From an uncultured Flavobacteriales bacterium (GTDB lineage Bacteria; Bacteroidota; Bacteroidia; Flavobacteriales_D; Parvicellaceae), in NCBI GenBank assembly GCA_938075455.1, contig CALJHN010000008.1, positions 1-64,000 of the forward strand: a DNA stretch of 64,000 bases, given 5' to 3'. Below are positions 7,164-16,451 of the stretch, piece after piece (position 1 is the stretch's first letter; each line of letters starts with the position of its first letter). The position numbers and the translations under genes were made by a program. The notes beneath the pieces are model-generated. The model saw only the letters and a program-made list of their open reading frames with translations, was not told where the DNA came from and searched no databases.

Positions 7164-8225
7164 TTAAGGATTATGAATAACTCCACTTGATAAATCTTTT
7201 GAACTCCCAGTTACAGATGATAAAATATTTATTTCGTTTCTTAATTTAAGAACTCCCAAAAGCGAAAAAATTAATGCTTCTTTAAAATCTATAAGTTTTA
7301 CGTCCGGAACAACAGTCTTAACCTTTAGCTCTTTGAGCTTATTTATCCAGAATTTATTATGAGCCCCACCACCTGTAATTAGAAGTGCATCGTTTCTATC
7401 AAAGTTAAAAATGTTTTTAATCGTTTTGCATAAGTGAGTCCCAGAAGTAAAAAGCTGATCGTTTAATGAAGCTTTACAATTCTCAAATAAAGGTTTGTAC
7501 CAGCGGTTAAAGTCTTCAACTCCTAATGACTTAGGAAATTTTTTTTTAAAAAAATCTAATTCCTCTAGTTTTAAAATTAAATCTCTATCTATTTTGCCAT
7601 GTTTTGCAAGTTCTCCGTCTTTATCAAACGAATGACCAATTTTATTGGATAGATAATTACTAGTCATATTAGCAAAATTTACATCACCGGCAATACGTTT
7701 TTCTTTGAAATCGTAAGAAATATTTGCTATCCCCCCTAGATTAAGACACCCTTTATAGCTTTTAAATAATAATTGGTCTCCAACTGGAACAAGTGGTGCT
7801 CCCTGTCCTCCAAAAGCTATATCAATAGTTCTGAAATCAGAAATTGTTTTGATATTGGTTGTGGAACATATGTAAGCTCCGTTTCCAATTTGTTTAGTTA
7901 AATTATTTTCAGGTTCGTGAAATAATGTGTGACCGTGGGATGAGATTAGATCAACTTGGCTTTTTTGAATTTTTTTCTCTTTTAAAAAGCCATTGATTTT
8001 TTCTCCTATATAATTCCCAAGTTTTTTGTCTAAAAAAACTAAGTCTCTAGCTTGCAATTTGTGAGCGTTTTGAAGTTCACTTTTCCATCTAGAGGAATAC
8101 CCATATGTTTTTCCATCTATAATTTCATAAAACCATGTTTTGTTGAAACATAATTTTGACCAAACTACATCTAATCCGTCTAAAGATGTACCGGACATAA
8201 TACCAACAACATAATATTTGTTCAT
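7164..8225 (-). CDS. anmK: Anhydro-N-acetylmuramic acid kinase
   Basis: AnmK opens the 1,6-anhydro ring of anhMurNAc released during peptidoglycan turnover and phosphorylates it to MurNAc-6-phosphate, feeding cell-wall recycling. The N-terminal ATP loop GIMSGTSLDGLDVVW, the segment SSHGHTLFHEP, the NLGGIANIS motif and the late LLITGGGAHN loop are all hallmark AnmK sequence in the expected order. The 353 residues are normal for the family. No murQ or nagZ lies beside it. It is divergent from the acyl-CoA dehydrogenase gene, with only 68 bases between the likely starts. Confidence 0.93.
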   Translation of the reverse strand: MNKYYVVGIMSGTSLDGLDVVWSKLCFNKTWFYEIIDGKTYGYSSRWKSELQNAHKLQARDLVFLDKKLGNYIGEKINGFLKEKKIQKSQVDLISSHGHTLFHEPENNLTKQIGNGAYICSTTNIKTISDFRTIDIAFGGQGAPLVPVGDQLLFKSYKGCLNLGGIANISYDFKEKRIAGDVNFANMTSNYLSNKIGHSFDKDGELAKHGKIDRDLILKLEELDFFKKKFPKSLGVEDFNRWYKPLFENCKASLNDQLFTSGTHLCKTIKNIFNFDRNDALLITGGGAHNKFWINKLKELKVKTVVPDVKLIDFKEALIFSLLGVLKLRNEINILSSVTGSSKDLSSGVIHNP

Positions 8226-8293
8226 AAATTTTATGTAATACTAATTATTACAATATAGTATTTATTTTATAGATTTAGGTGCAAATTAAGAAT

Positions 8294-9436
8294 ATGAATT
8301 TTAAATTGACAGAAGAACACAAAGCGGTTAGAGAAGCGGCTAAAAACTTTGCAGAAAGTGAATGTAAGTCAGGTGTTATTGAAAGAGATACCCATCAGAA
8401 AGTTGGATTAGATCAATTAAAAATATTAGGAGAATTAGGTTTTATGGGCATGATGGTAGATCCTAAATATGGTGGGAGTGGAATGGATACACTTAGCTAT
8501 GTTTTGGCTATCGAGGAAATATCTAAAATAGATGCTTCAATCTCTGTTGCAATGTCTGTAAATAATAGTCTAGTGTGTTGGGGATTAGAAAATTATGCTA
8601 ACGAAGAGCAAAAACAAAAGTATTTAATTCCTTTAGCAAAGGGTGAGAAAATTGGTGCATTTTGTCTTTCTGAGCCTGAAGCAGGTTCTGATGCTACTTC
8701 TCAAAGAACAAGCGCTATTGATAAAGGAGATCATTATCTTCTTAACGGAACAAAGAACTGGATTACTAATGGAAGTACTGCATCTACATATCTTGTAATT
8801 GCCCAGACCGATGCTGATAAAGGACATAAAGGAATTAATGCTTTCATAGTAGAAAAAGGCATGAAAGGTTTTGAAATTAGTGCCAAAGAAGATAAACTAG
8901 GTATAAGAGGGAGTGATACCCATACATTGGTTTTTAATGATGTGATAATACCAAAAGAGAATAGGATTGGAGAGAATGGTTTTGGATTTAAGTTTGCCAT
9001 GAAAACTCTTGCTGGTGGGAGAATTGGAATTGCTGCTCAAGCCCTAGGGATTGCAGCTGGTGCATATGAATTATCTCTAGCTTATTCAAAAGAAAGAGAA
9101 ACTTTTGGAAAGTTAATTAGCCAACACCAAGCCATTCAATTTAAATTGGCAGATATGTACGTAGATATTGAAAATGCAAGAAACTTAGTATATAAAGCAG
9201 CATGGCATAAAGACCAAAATATGGATTACAATTTATCAGGTGCCGTTGCTAAATTGCATGCTTCTGAAGTTGCAATGCGAACTACAGTTGAGGCTGTTCA
9301 GATTCACGGTGGTTATGGTTATGTTAAGGAATACCATGTTGAACGTTTAATGAGAGATGCCAAAATAACTCAAATTTACGAGGGCACATCTGAAATTCAA
9401 AGAATTATTATTGCGAGAAATATTTTAGATAATTAA
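8294..9436 (+). CDS. Acyl-CoA dehydrogenase
   Basis: A flavoprotein of about 380 residues that introduces the first double bond in acyl-CoA beta-oxidation or branched-chain amino acid breakdown. It has the FAD-binding segment FCLSEPEAGSDA, the WITNGS motif and the C-terminal IYEGTSEIQRIIIAR, whose Glu in YEGT is the catalytic base of short/medium-chain members. I prefer the ATG at 8294 (MNFKLTEEHK) over a GTG at 8279, since the family typically begins at this point. It stands alone, divergent from anmK and convergent with gldJ. Chain-length preference cannot be told. Confidence 0.9.
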   Translation: MNFKLTEEHKAVREAAKNFAESECKSGVIERDTHQKVGLDQLKILGELGFMGMMVDPKYGGSGMDTLSYVLAIEEISKIDASISVAMSVNNSLVCWGLENYANEEQKQKYLIPLAKGEKIGAFCLSEPEAGSDATSQRTSAIDKGDHYLLNGTKNWITNGSTASTYLVIAQTDADKGHKGINAFIVEKGMKGFEISAKEDKLGIRGSDTHTLVFNDVIIPKENRIGENGFGFKFAMKTLAGGRIGIAAQALGIAAGAYELSLAYSKERETFGKLISQHQAIQFKLADMYVDIENARNLVYKAAWHKDQNMDYNLSGAVAKLHASEVAMRTTVEAVQIHGGYGYVKEYHVERLMRDAKITQIYEGTSEIQRIIIARNILDN

Positions 9437-9453
9437 TTTAAAAAGAATACATA

Positions 9454-9480
9454 AACCTGCTTAATAATTAAACAGGAATT
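9454..9480. terminator. Possible bidirectional terminator between acyl-CoA dehydrogenase and gldJ
   Basis: The 44-base gap between two convergent genes contains CCTG and CAGG flanking an inner TTAAT/ATTAA pairing, with A- and T-rich flanks on both sides. The helix is weak, so this is only a candidate. Confidence 0.3.
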
Positions 9481-11418
9481 TTATTTCCATGCATCTATTC
9501 CACTAGGACTTCCAATCCTGTCCATAGCGCATCTGAACCCAATAGAAGAAGATGATCTGTCTTGTTCTAAGTACCTTCTAGTTCCTGGATTAAGATAATA
9601 GGCTCTGTCTTTCCATGAAGCTCCTTTATAAACTCTAGATTTATCAGAAATTAAAGATGTTATTGCACCAGCAATGATACCATCTTTTTTTTGCACTCCT
9701 CTTTGATACATTGCCCAATCTTCATTACTTCCACCATTTTTAACTCCTTTATTGAAGTCGTCAATTGCACCTTGATTTTTGTCAGGATCTCCAGGGTGAT
9801 AAATAGATGATTTTAAATCTCCATCTAAAAAGTCAATATTATCTGCAATTCTATAATTACTTCTTTTCATATTTTCTTCTGAAGTAACTTCTCTAGTTTG
9901 AACATTACCAGGCGTATTCAGGACGAAATCTGCCATTCCAGCTCTTAATATTGGGCTTATTTCGACTCTGTAGCCATCTACAGCATATAAATCATCAAAA
10001 TCTTTAAACACTAAATCAAAAACTTCTTGAATTTTGCCAGATGCTTCAATAACTTGTTTATTTGCAATAAGATTTTGAGCTTCAGAAACATATCTTGAAA
10101 TGGTTGCAATAAGAGAATCTTCAATTTTGTCTAATCTATTTTGGGTAACATATCCATAAGTTCTGGATCCCAAAGGGACTTTATCTTGTCTTTCAGCTTT
10201 AAATTCAGCAATATACTGCTCTATTCCATCAATATCATAAATGGTGACGTTAAATTTGTCATCAATTGCTCCCGAGGAATTAAGTACTTTTGTTTTGAAA
10301 ACATTTCCTCTAAAGGGTCTAAATTCATCAGCATCTTTAGATGTCATGGGTCTGTAAACATCTAATACCCACTCACTAACATTTCCAGCCATATTGTATA
10401 AACCGTAATCGTTTGGCCAATAAGAAAAAACAGGTGCAGTTATGTCAGCATTATCATTTAAATGACCCGAAACTCCCATGTAATCACCTCTCCCCCTAAC
10501 AAAATTTGCAAGCATATCACCCTGAAATGTTTCCTGAGGATTTCTTACCCAATGTCCGTCCCACGGATATACTCTTTTTTCAATTATTCTTTCATCTACA
10601 GTGTTGCCTATTAATCCATATGCTGCAAATTCCCACTCTGCTTCAGTGGGTAATCGATATCTTGGGAGAATAATCCCATCCTCCATTCTTACATTACGTG
10701 GAGATGGTTTACCTTTTGCTTTTTCTGGGTTAGATAAATCATAACCTCCTTTTACAGGATCAAGGTCTGGAATTTGACCTTTTGGATTTAAACCCTGTTC
10801 GTATTGCCCTGCCATATATGCATCTGTAGTAAAAGGTTCATTTTCTTGACTTGGATTTGGTAACAATATACCTTCTCTTATTAATATATACTCATTAACT
10901 CTGTCTGTTCTCCAATTACAAAACTCATTAGCTTGCTGCCAAGAAACACCTACAACAGGATAATCTCTATATGCTGGATGTCTAAGATAATAGTCTACAT
11001 ACTTTTCATTAAAACCTAATTTTTCTCGCCAAGAAAGTGTGTCTGGCAATGCTCTTTTGTAGATCATTGGAAAGCCCTGACTAAATGTTCTTCTTATCCA
11101 ATATAAATATTCACACCAATGAAAATTAGAAATTTCAGTTTCGTCCATGTAAAAAGAAGAAATTGACACTCTTCTAGGAATATTATGGTTTTCATAAGTT
11201 ACATCTTGCTCAACTCTTCCCATGGTAAATGTACCTCCTTCAATCATAATTAAACCAGGACCAGTTTCTTGTTCTGAATATGATCGTTTTTCAAAACCAC
11301 CATTTGTAGGGTTGTTGTAATCCCAACCTGTAATACTAGATGTTTCATACTGTGATCCACAACTTGATAAAAAACTTATCGTAGATATCAAACAGATTGA
11401 TAATAAATTATTTCTCAT
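9481..11418 (-). CDS. gldJ: Gliding motility / type IX secretion lipoprotein GldJ
   Basis: GldJ is a periplasm-facing lipoprotein needed for gliding and for stability of GldK, and so for type IX secretion. The signal peptide ends at a lipobox before Cys20 (SFLSSC). A formylglycine-generating-enzyme-like fold follows, with MIEGGTFTMG at about 57-66, YPVVGVSWQQANEFCNW, YRLPTEAEWEFAAYG, MAGNVSEWVLDVYRP and the terminal YKGASWKDRAYYLNPGTRR and SSIGFRCA; the enzyme's catalytic cysteines are not evident, as expected for Gld proteins. The protein is 645 residues, which I recall as longer than in cultured Flavobacterium, because a helical block at about residues 409-519 splits the fold. It lies downstream of a PorP/SprF-like gene and close to porU-porV. 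Confidence 0.92.
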   Translation of the reverse strand: MRNNLLSICLISTISFLSSCGSQYETSSITGWDYNNPTNGGFEKRSYSEQETGPGLIMIEGGTFTMGRVEQDVTYENHNIPRRVSISSFYMDETEISNFHWCEYLYWIRRTFSQGFPMIYKRALPDTLSWREKLGFNEKYVDYYLRHPAYRDYPVVGVSWQQANEFCNWRTDRVNEYILIREGILLPNPSQENEPFTTDAYMAGQYEQGLNPKGQIPDLDPVKGGYDLSNPEKAKGKPSPRNVRMEDGIILPRYRLPTEAEWEFAAYGLIGNTVDERIIEKRVYPWDGHWVRNPQETFQGDMLANFVRGRGDYMGVSGHLNDNADITAPVFSYWPNDYGLYNMAGNVSEWVLDVYRPMTSKDADEFRPFRGNVFKTKVLNSSGAIDDKFNVTIYDIDGIEQYIAEFKAERQDKVPLGSRTYGYVTQNRLDKIEDSLIATISRYVSEAQNLIANKQVIEASGKIQEVFDLVFKDFDDLYAVDGYRVEISPILRAGMADFVLNTPGNVQTREVTSEENMKRSNYRIADNIDFLDGDLKSSIYHPGDPDKNQGAIDDFNKGVKNGGSNEDWAMYQRGVQKKDGIIAGAITSLISDKSRVYKGASWKDRAYYLNPGTRRYLEQDRSSSSIGFRCAMDRIGSPSGIDAWK

Positions 11419-11487
11419 TTTTAAAATAGGTTTATGTCACTCAAATAACGTGTTTTTAATACGAAAGTTACAAATTTATGATTTTTT

Positions 11488-12486
11488 TTAGAAAGATGGA
11501 CAACTAAGTGACCGCATAATACTATTATTATTGTCACATTGAAAATTTATTTGAATGGAAATTTCGTGAGAACCAGAAGTGGCTAGCTGTAATCTAGATA
11601 AATTAATGTCATAACTATATCCAATTTTTATTAATCCCATTTTACCACCCACCAAAACTGCATAATTTTGATTATCTCTGTACCATAACCCCACTACATA
11701 AGATCCTTTTTTCCCGTAAACTCCAATATTTAGCTGTTCATTTAGACCTTGTTTTTTTACAATTATATTAGGGGAAACAATCCAATTTTTACTTCCTATT
11801 GAACCTTCATATCCAAATGGAAAATGGTAACCAATATTTAATGAATATTTTCTTTCTAGTTTATTTTGTTCAGAAAAAGTAAATTGTTTGGGCTCTGTTA
11901 AGTGGTGGGTAGAAAAACCTAAAAAAAATTTCTCGCTATATGCCAAAATACCACAGCTAAAATCTAATCCATTTTTAGAACTATTTATTGTTTTGTTTCC
12001 TGTAGAGTAAACAAAACCACGAATTGGGTCAATCATATCCACAAATGTTAATTGATTTTGATTGAATTTATTTTGCCAAAAGCTTGCTTCAATGCCTGTT
12101 CTAAAAGTTAATTTTTTAGAAATTTTAATTTCATAAGAGTACATTCCGCTAATTCTATTGTTTTGAATAGCGTTGTTAAGCTTATCTGATAATAACATAA
12201 AACCAATTCCACCATGAATTTTACGGAAATTTTGATCGTAAGAAAACGAAGTGGTATTAAATATTTGCGGTAAACCAGTCCATTGAGATCTGTGGATAGT
12301 GCTCAGTCTAGGACAATTATTAGTCCCTGCGAAAGCTGGATTTAAATAAATTGGATTTGAATAGAATTGGGTAAATTCGGCATCTTGACAAAGCGCTATT
12401 TTAATGAAAAAAACAAAACAAAAAGAAAATATAAATTTCAGACAATTTTGATTATTGTCATAATATATCTTGTTTAAATTTATCAT
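11488..12486 (-). CDS. PorP/SprF family type IX secretion outer-membrane protein
   Basis: A 332-residue outer-membrane beta-barrel of the PorP/SprF family. Family members associate with the type IX machinery, and SprF-like ones help secrete or anchor adhesins such as SprB. The signal segment (about 16-34) ends near CQDAEFTQF, followed by the family opening FYSNPIYLNPAFAGTNNCPR and HRSQWTGLPQIFNTTSFSYD. The remainder is alternating beta strands ending GSHEISIQINFQCD. It lies 69 nt upstream of gldJ on the same strand and is divergent from porU. No large adhesin partner is in the window, so which paralogue this is cannot be decided. Confidence 0.88.
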   Translation of the reverse strand: MINLNKIYYDNNQNCLKFIFSFCFVFFIKIALCQDAEFTQFYSNPIYLNPAFAGTNNCPRLSTIHRSQWTGLPQIFNTTSFSYDQNFRKIHGGIGFMLLSDKLNNAIQNNRISGMYSYEIKISKKLTFRTGIEASFWQNKFNQNQLTFVDMIDPIRGFVYSTGNKTINSSKNGLDFSCGILAYSEKFFLGFSTHHLTEPKQFTFSEQNKLERKYSLNIGYHFPFGYEGSIGSKNWIVSPNIIVKKQGLNEQLNIGVYGKKGSYVVGLWYRDNQNYAVLVGGKMGLIKIGYSYDINLSRLQLATSGSHEISIQINFQCDNNNSIMRSLSCPSF

Positions 12487-12549
12487 CTTATAATGGTAAT
12501 AGAGTTATAAAAATTATTAATCAATACATTTTTAATACAATATTACTTT

Positions 12550-12557
12550 TAATTTTG
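12550..12557 (+). promoter_or_regulatory. Candidate -7 promoter box for porU (TAATTTTG)
   Basis: TAATTTTG fits TAnnTTTG. It overlaps the most upstream possible porU start (TTG at 12555), which would put transcription start after that codon. This argues for a downstream start at GTG 12582. No clear -33 element is seen. Confidence 0.35.
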
Positions 12558-15500
12558 AGTTATATACCAACAAAATTAACTGTGAAATATTGTAAAGTAG
12601 TTATATTTTCCTTTGTTTTTCTTGCCACTAATTGTTTTTCTCAAAAATCATTTAGCGTTCAAAAGCAGATTGAGTATCAATTTGTCAAACGGGTTGAAAA
12701 TTCAAATAAGAATTTTCTGTGTCCTAAAAATGGCTACTTTGATCAATTTACATTTCAAGCTATTTTTCAGCTCAAATTACCATTTGCAGACTATGAAATT
12801 ATAAGTTTTGACTTCAAAGAAAGACCATTAACTTTTAATGAAAAAAAAGCATATTCCAGTGTTTCTTTTGATGATAATTATCTCACTTCCTTAAGGAAAC
12901 AAGAGCAGAATGCAACTCTTAAAAACAACCTTTTACTAATTAACTGTATAAGAAATTATAATGGTGAATTGTACTTAATAACGGATTTTACAGCTCAAAT
13001 TGAAAAAAAAACAAACCTTTCAAGACGCTTCAAAAATTCAACTTTTGTAAATCAGTCAGTACTTAATAATGGTGTTAATTGGTTTAAGTTAAGTAATTAC
13101 GAACCTGGTGTATATAAAATTGATTACAATTATTTGGTTAGTAACTCAATTATTAATGCTGAGATTCCATCAAGTAGCATACACCTATTCTCCAATAATA
13201 AAGGTCTTCTAAATACAGTTAATGATGCTTCTAGACCCGATGACTTAGAGCAACAGTCTATATTTGTTTTTGATGGCGGAGATGGCCTATTTTCTCAAGG
13301 AGATTATATTTTATTTTATTTACACGGTCCAGATAGAATTAATTTTGATGGTCAAAATTTCAATCACACCAAGCATATTTATTCAGATAGTGCATATTGT
13401 TTTTTAAATATTGATAACTCTAGAATGCCAAATAACCTAGATAGTGTAAATGATTTGAGTCAAAGCTATAATCAAACTATTACAAAATTTAAGGATTTTA
13501 ATTACCTGAATGAGGATAAGTTAAATCTTTTAAAATCAGGATCTCAGTGGTTTGGTGACATTTTTGACCTTAACAATATTTATACTTATCCTTTCCCTTT
13601 TAATTTTTGCACAGATTCTTCACACATTAAATTAAAGTTAATGAGTAAGTCTAATTATTCCACAGCATATTTTTATCCATCAATTTTTGGAGAAAGCCGA
13701 ACAGTTCCAATTAGTTCGACAGGCTCGTCATATTATTCAGACGTAGGAAGAGTGGTTGTTGAAGAATTTGATGTTTTAAATAATCCAAATATACCTTATG
13801 AATTAACTTTAGAGTATTCAAAAAATGGTGCTCCATCTTCCAAAGGCTATTTAGATTTTATAGAAATAAATTGTGATCGAAAATTGGTTAAAGATAATCA
13901 ACAGTTCTATTTTAATGTTTTAAGTTCTGACCTCCTTAATTATTCAAAAGTAGTATTAGATAATTCTTCCTCTGTAGATATGATTTGGGATATTACAGAC
14001 CTTAGAGACATTAAAAGTTTAGCGTTTAGTAAATCCAATGAGGAATTAACTTTTTTGTCTTATTCTGACACCCTGAGACATTTTGTAGCAGTTTCAGGTT
14101 TTAATTTTCAAAGTCCAACATTTGTTAAAAAGGTTTCTAATCAAAACCTACATGGTCTAAGCAATATTGATATGGTGATAATTTCTCCAGCAGAATTTTT
14201 CACAGCTGCTGAAGAATTAAGTTTATTACATCAAAATGAGGGTCTAAATGTGGTAACTGTTTCTGATGAGCAGATTTACAATGAATTTTCAGGTGGATTA
14301 GTTGATGCAACTGCAATAAAACAATTCTTAAGAATGTTTTACTCTAGAGAAAATGGCAATCCACTAACGATTCCAAAATACTGCTTACTTTTTGGTGACG
14401 GGTCCTATGATAATAGAAATATTTTGGGACATAATAAAAATATCTTGCCAATTTTTGAATCTTCAGAGTCTGTAAGTATTGTGAATACTTACGCTTCAGA
14501 TGACTATTATGCAATTTTAGCAGATGGTGCTTCTATGTTAAATACAGATTTTTTAAATATAGGAATTGGAAGATTGGTAGTTACAACCTTACAAGAAGCT
14601 AATGAAATGGTTCAGAAAATTAAGAACTATATCTTGGAGGATCCAAATTCAATTACCAGTTTAAATTGTAATAATCCAATGGCCAATAGCATATATAGAG
14701 ATTGGAGAAATAAAGTAGTTTTAGTTAGTGACGATGAGGACAATAATGCATATTTCAATGATATTGAAATTATGGCATCAAAAATAAAAGCAAATAAGAG
14801 ATCAATAAATACAATTAAAATTCATTCAGATGCTTATGTTCAACAATCTAGTACTGTAGGAGAAAGAATTCCAGATGCTGAGGCTGCTATTAACCAAAAA
14901 GTAAAAGATGGAGCACTTTTAGTGAATTACATAGGACACGGAGGCGAGACAGGTTGGGCTCATGAGCAGATTTTAACTGTACCTACCATTCAAAATTGGG
15001 ACAATAATAATGCACTGCCAGTTTTTATGACTGCAACTTGCGAGTTTGGTAGATTTGATGACCATGACAGAGTTTCTGGTGGTGAATATATTCTTCTTAA
15101 TAAAGATGGAGGTGGAATCGGACTATTTACTACAACGAGGTTAGTTTACGCTACACCTAATGAATGGTTGAATAGATTTTTTTATGATACAGTTTTTGAT
15201 TTCGTAAATCAAAAGCCCCAAAGACTAGGTGATATTTATGTAGGTACTAAAAATAAATTTGCTCAATTTAGTGCAGATAAAAATTATAGAAAATTTGCGC
15301 TTTTAGGGGATCCAGCAATTAAGTTTGCTATTCCGGAATTGAATGTTGAAATAGACTCTTTTAACAGAGATACAGTAAATGCTTTGAGTGAAGTAAAGAT
15401 ATATGGTCACCTTAGTGATAATTTTGATAATACATTATCAAATTTTAATGGGAAAGTGTACCTTACTTTTTATGATAAAGAATCTTCCCTTTCTACTTTG

Positions 15501-16397
15501 GGAACTAATCCTGGATCAAATAATCTTCCTTTTAAAATGTGGAAGAATGTAATTTATAAAGGTAAATCCTCTGCTATTAATGGGAAATTTAGCTTCACCT
15601 TTAAAATCCCTAAAGATATTGGATACGATTATGGCTTCTCTAGAATAAGCTTGTATGCTGAGAATGGAGAATTAGATGCTAGTGGTTACAATGATTCTTT
15701 AATAATTGGAGGAATAGATACAACAGCTTCTTTAGACGAAAAGGGTCCTGATTTGGAATTGTATTTAAACGATGAAAATTTTGTTTCAGGCGGAATTTCT
15801 AATGCCAATCCATTATTGATAGTTTCTGTTTTTGATGAAAATGGAATAAATACGGTTGGCAATGGAATTGGTCACGATATTGAGCTTGTGATAGACAACG
15901 ATTATGCAAATTCTATTGTCTTAAATGATTATTATGTTGCAGATTTAAATACTTATAAAAGTGGTAGAATAAACTTTGAACTAAATGAGATTAATCCAGG
16001 AGAGCATAATATTAAAATAAAGGTTTGGGATAATTATAATAACTCCTCTGTTAGTGAAATTAGGTTTACAGTTGTTGAAGACAATGAACTTGAATTATCT
16101 CATGTGCTAAATTTTCCTAATCCATTTACCACAAATACTGCTTTTTATTTTGAACACAATCAAAACTGTAATTTTTTAGATGTCAGTATAATAATTTATT
16201 CGGTTTCGGGAAAAGTAGTCAAAAGAATTAATAAAAGAATTCTCAATGAAGGTTTCCGATCTGAAGGTATTTCATGGGACGGAAAAGACGATTACAACGA
16301 AGCCTTAGCTAGGGGCGTTTATATTTATAACATAAGTGTAACTAACGAACAAGGGTTGAAAGCTGATAAAACTCAAACCATGTTCCTTTTGAAATAA
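12555..16397 (+). CDS. porU: Type IX secretion system sortase PorU
   Basis: PorU is the gingipain-like surface protease that removes C-terminal signals from type IX cargo and attaches the cargo to lipopolysaccharide. The longest frame, from TTG 12555, gives 1280 residues. I favour GTG 12582, which gives a clean signal peptide MKYCKVVIFSFVFLATNCFS. A C25 peptidase domain spans about 540-930, with catalytic His795 in IGHGGE and Cys829 in TATCEFG (numbered from the TTG). The tail LNFPNPFTTNTAF through the FLLK end is a type A sorting domain, expected because PorU itself rides the pathway. It is divergent from the porP-like gene and 54 nt upstream of porV. Confidence 0.95.
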   Translation: MSYIPTKLTVKYCKVVIFSFVFLATNCFSQKSFSVQKQIEYQFVKRVENSNKNFLCPKNGYFDQFTFQAIFQLKLPFADYEIISFDFKERPLTFNEKKAYSSVSFDDNYLTSLRKQEQNATLKNNLLLINCIRNYNGELYLITDFTAQIEKKTNLSRRFKNSTFVNQSVLNNGVNWFKLSNYEPGVYKIDYNYLVSNSIINAEIPSSSIHLFSNNKGLLNTVNDASRPDDLEQQSIFVFDGGDGLFSQGDYILFYLHGPDRINFDGQNFNHTKHIYSDSAYCFLNIDNSRMPNNLDSVNDLSQSYNQTITKFKDFNYLNEDKLNLLKSGSQWFGDIFDLNNIYTYPFPFNFCTDSSHIKLKLMSKSNYSTAYFYPSIFGESRTVPISSTGSSYYSDVGRVVVEEFDVLNNPNIPYELTLEYSKNGAPSSKGYLDFIEINCDRKLVKDNQQFYFNVLSSDLLNYSKVVLDNSSSVDMIWDITDLRDIKSLAFSKSNEELTFLSYSDTLRHFVAVSGFNFQSPTFVKKVSNQNLHGLSNIDMVIISPAEFFTAAEELSLLHQNEGLNVVTVSDEQIYNEFSGGLVDATAIKQFLRMFYSRENGNPLTIPKYCLLFGDGSYDNRNILGHNKNILPIFESSESVSIVNTYASDDYYAILADGASMLNTDFLNIGIGRLVVTTLQEANEMVQKIKNYILEDPNSITSLNCNNPMANSIYRDWRNKVVLVSDDEDNNAYFNDIEIMASKIKANKRSINTIKIHSDAYVQQSSTVGERIPDAEAAINQKVKDGALLVNYIGHGGETGWAHEQILTVPTIQNWDNNNALPVFMTATCEFGRFDDHDRVSGGEYILLNKDGGGIGLFTTTRLVYATPNEWLNRFFYDTVFDFVNQKPQRLGDIYVGTKNKFAQFSADKNYRKFALLGDPAIKFAIPELNVEIDSFNRDTVNALSEVKIYGHLSDNFDNTLSNFNGKVYLTFYDKESSLSTLGTNPGSNNLPFKMWKNVIYKGKSSAINGKFSFTFKIPKDIGYDYGFSRISLYAENGELDASGYNDSLIIGGIDTTASLDEKGPDLELYLNDENFVSGGISNANPLLIVSVFDENGINTVGNGIGHDIELVIDNDYANSIVLNDYYVADLNTYKSGRINFELNEINPGEHNIKIKVWDNYNNSSVSEIRFTVVEDNELELSHVLNFPNPFTTNTAFYFEHNQNCNFLDVSIIIYSVSGKVVKRINKRILNEGFRSEGISWDGKDDYNEALARGVYIYNISVTNEQGLKADKTQTMFLLK

Positions 16398-16420
16398 TTA
16401 TTTTCTAAATACTATTTATA

Positions 16421-16428
16421 TATATTTG
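16421..16428 (+). promoter_or_regulatory. Candidate -7 promoter box for porV (TATATTTG)
   Basis: TATATTTG exactly fits the Bacteroidota TAnnTTTG -7 element and lies 23 bases before the porV ATG. It would let porV be transcribed apart from the long porU gene. A -33 TTG is not evident. Confidence 0.42.
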
Positions 16429-16451
16429 TCGTTATCACATAAAATTATTAA

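Noticed and set aside
8279-8293. GTG start for the acyl-CoA dehydrogenase
   Set aside because: The ATG at 8294 gives the usual N-terminus of the family; the five extra residues add nothing.
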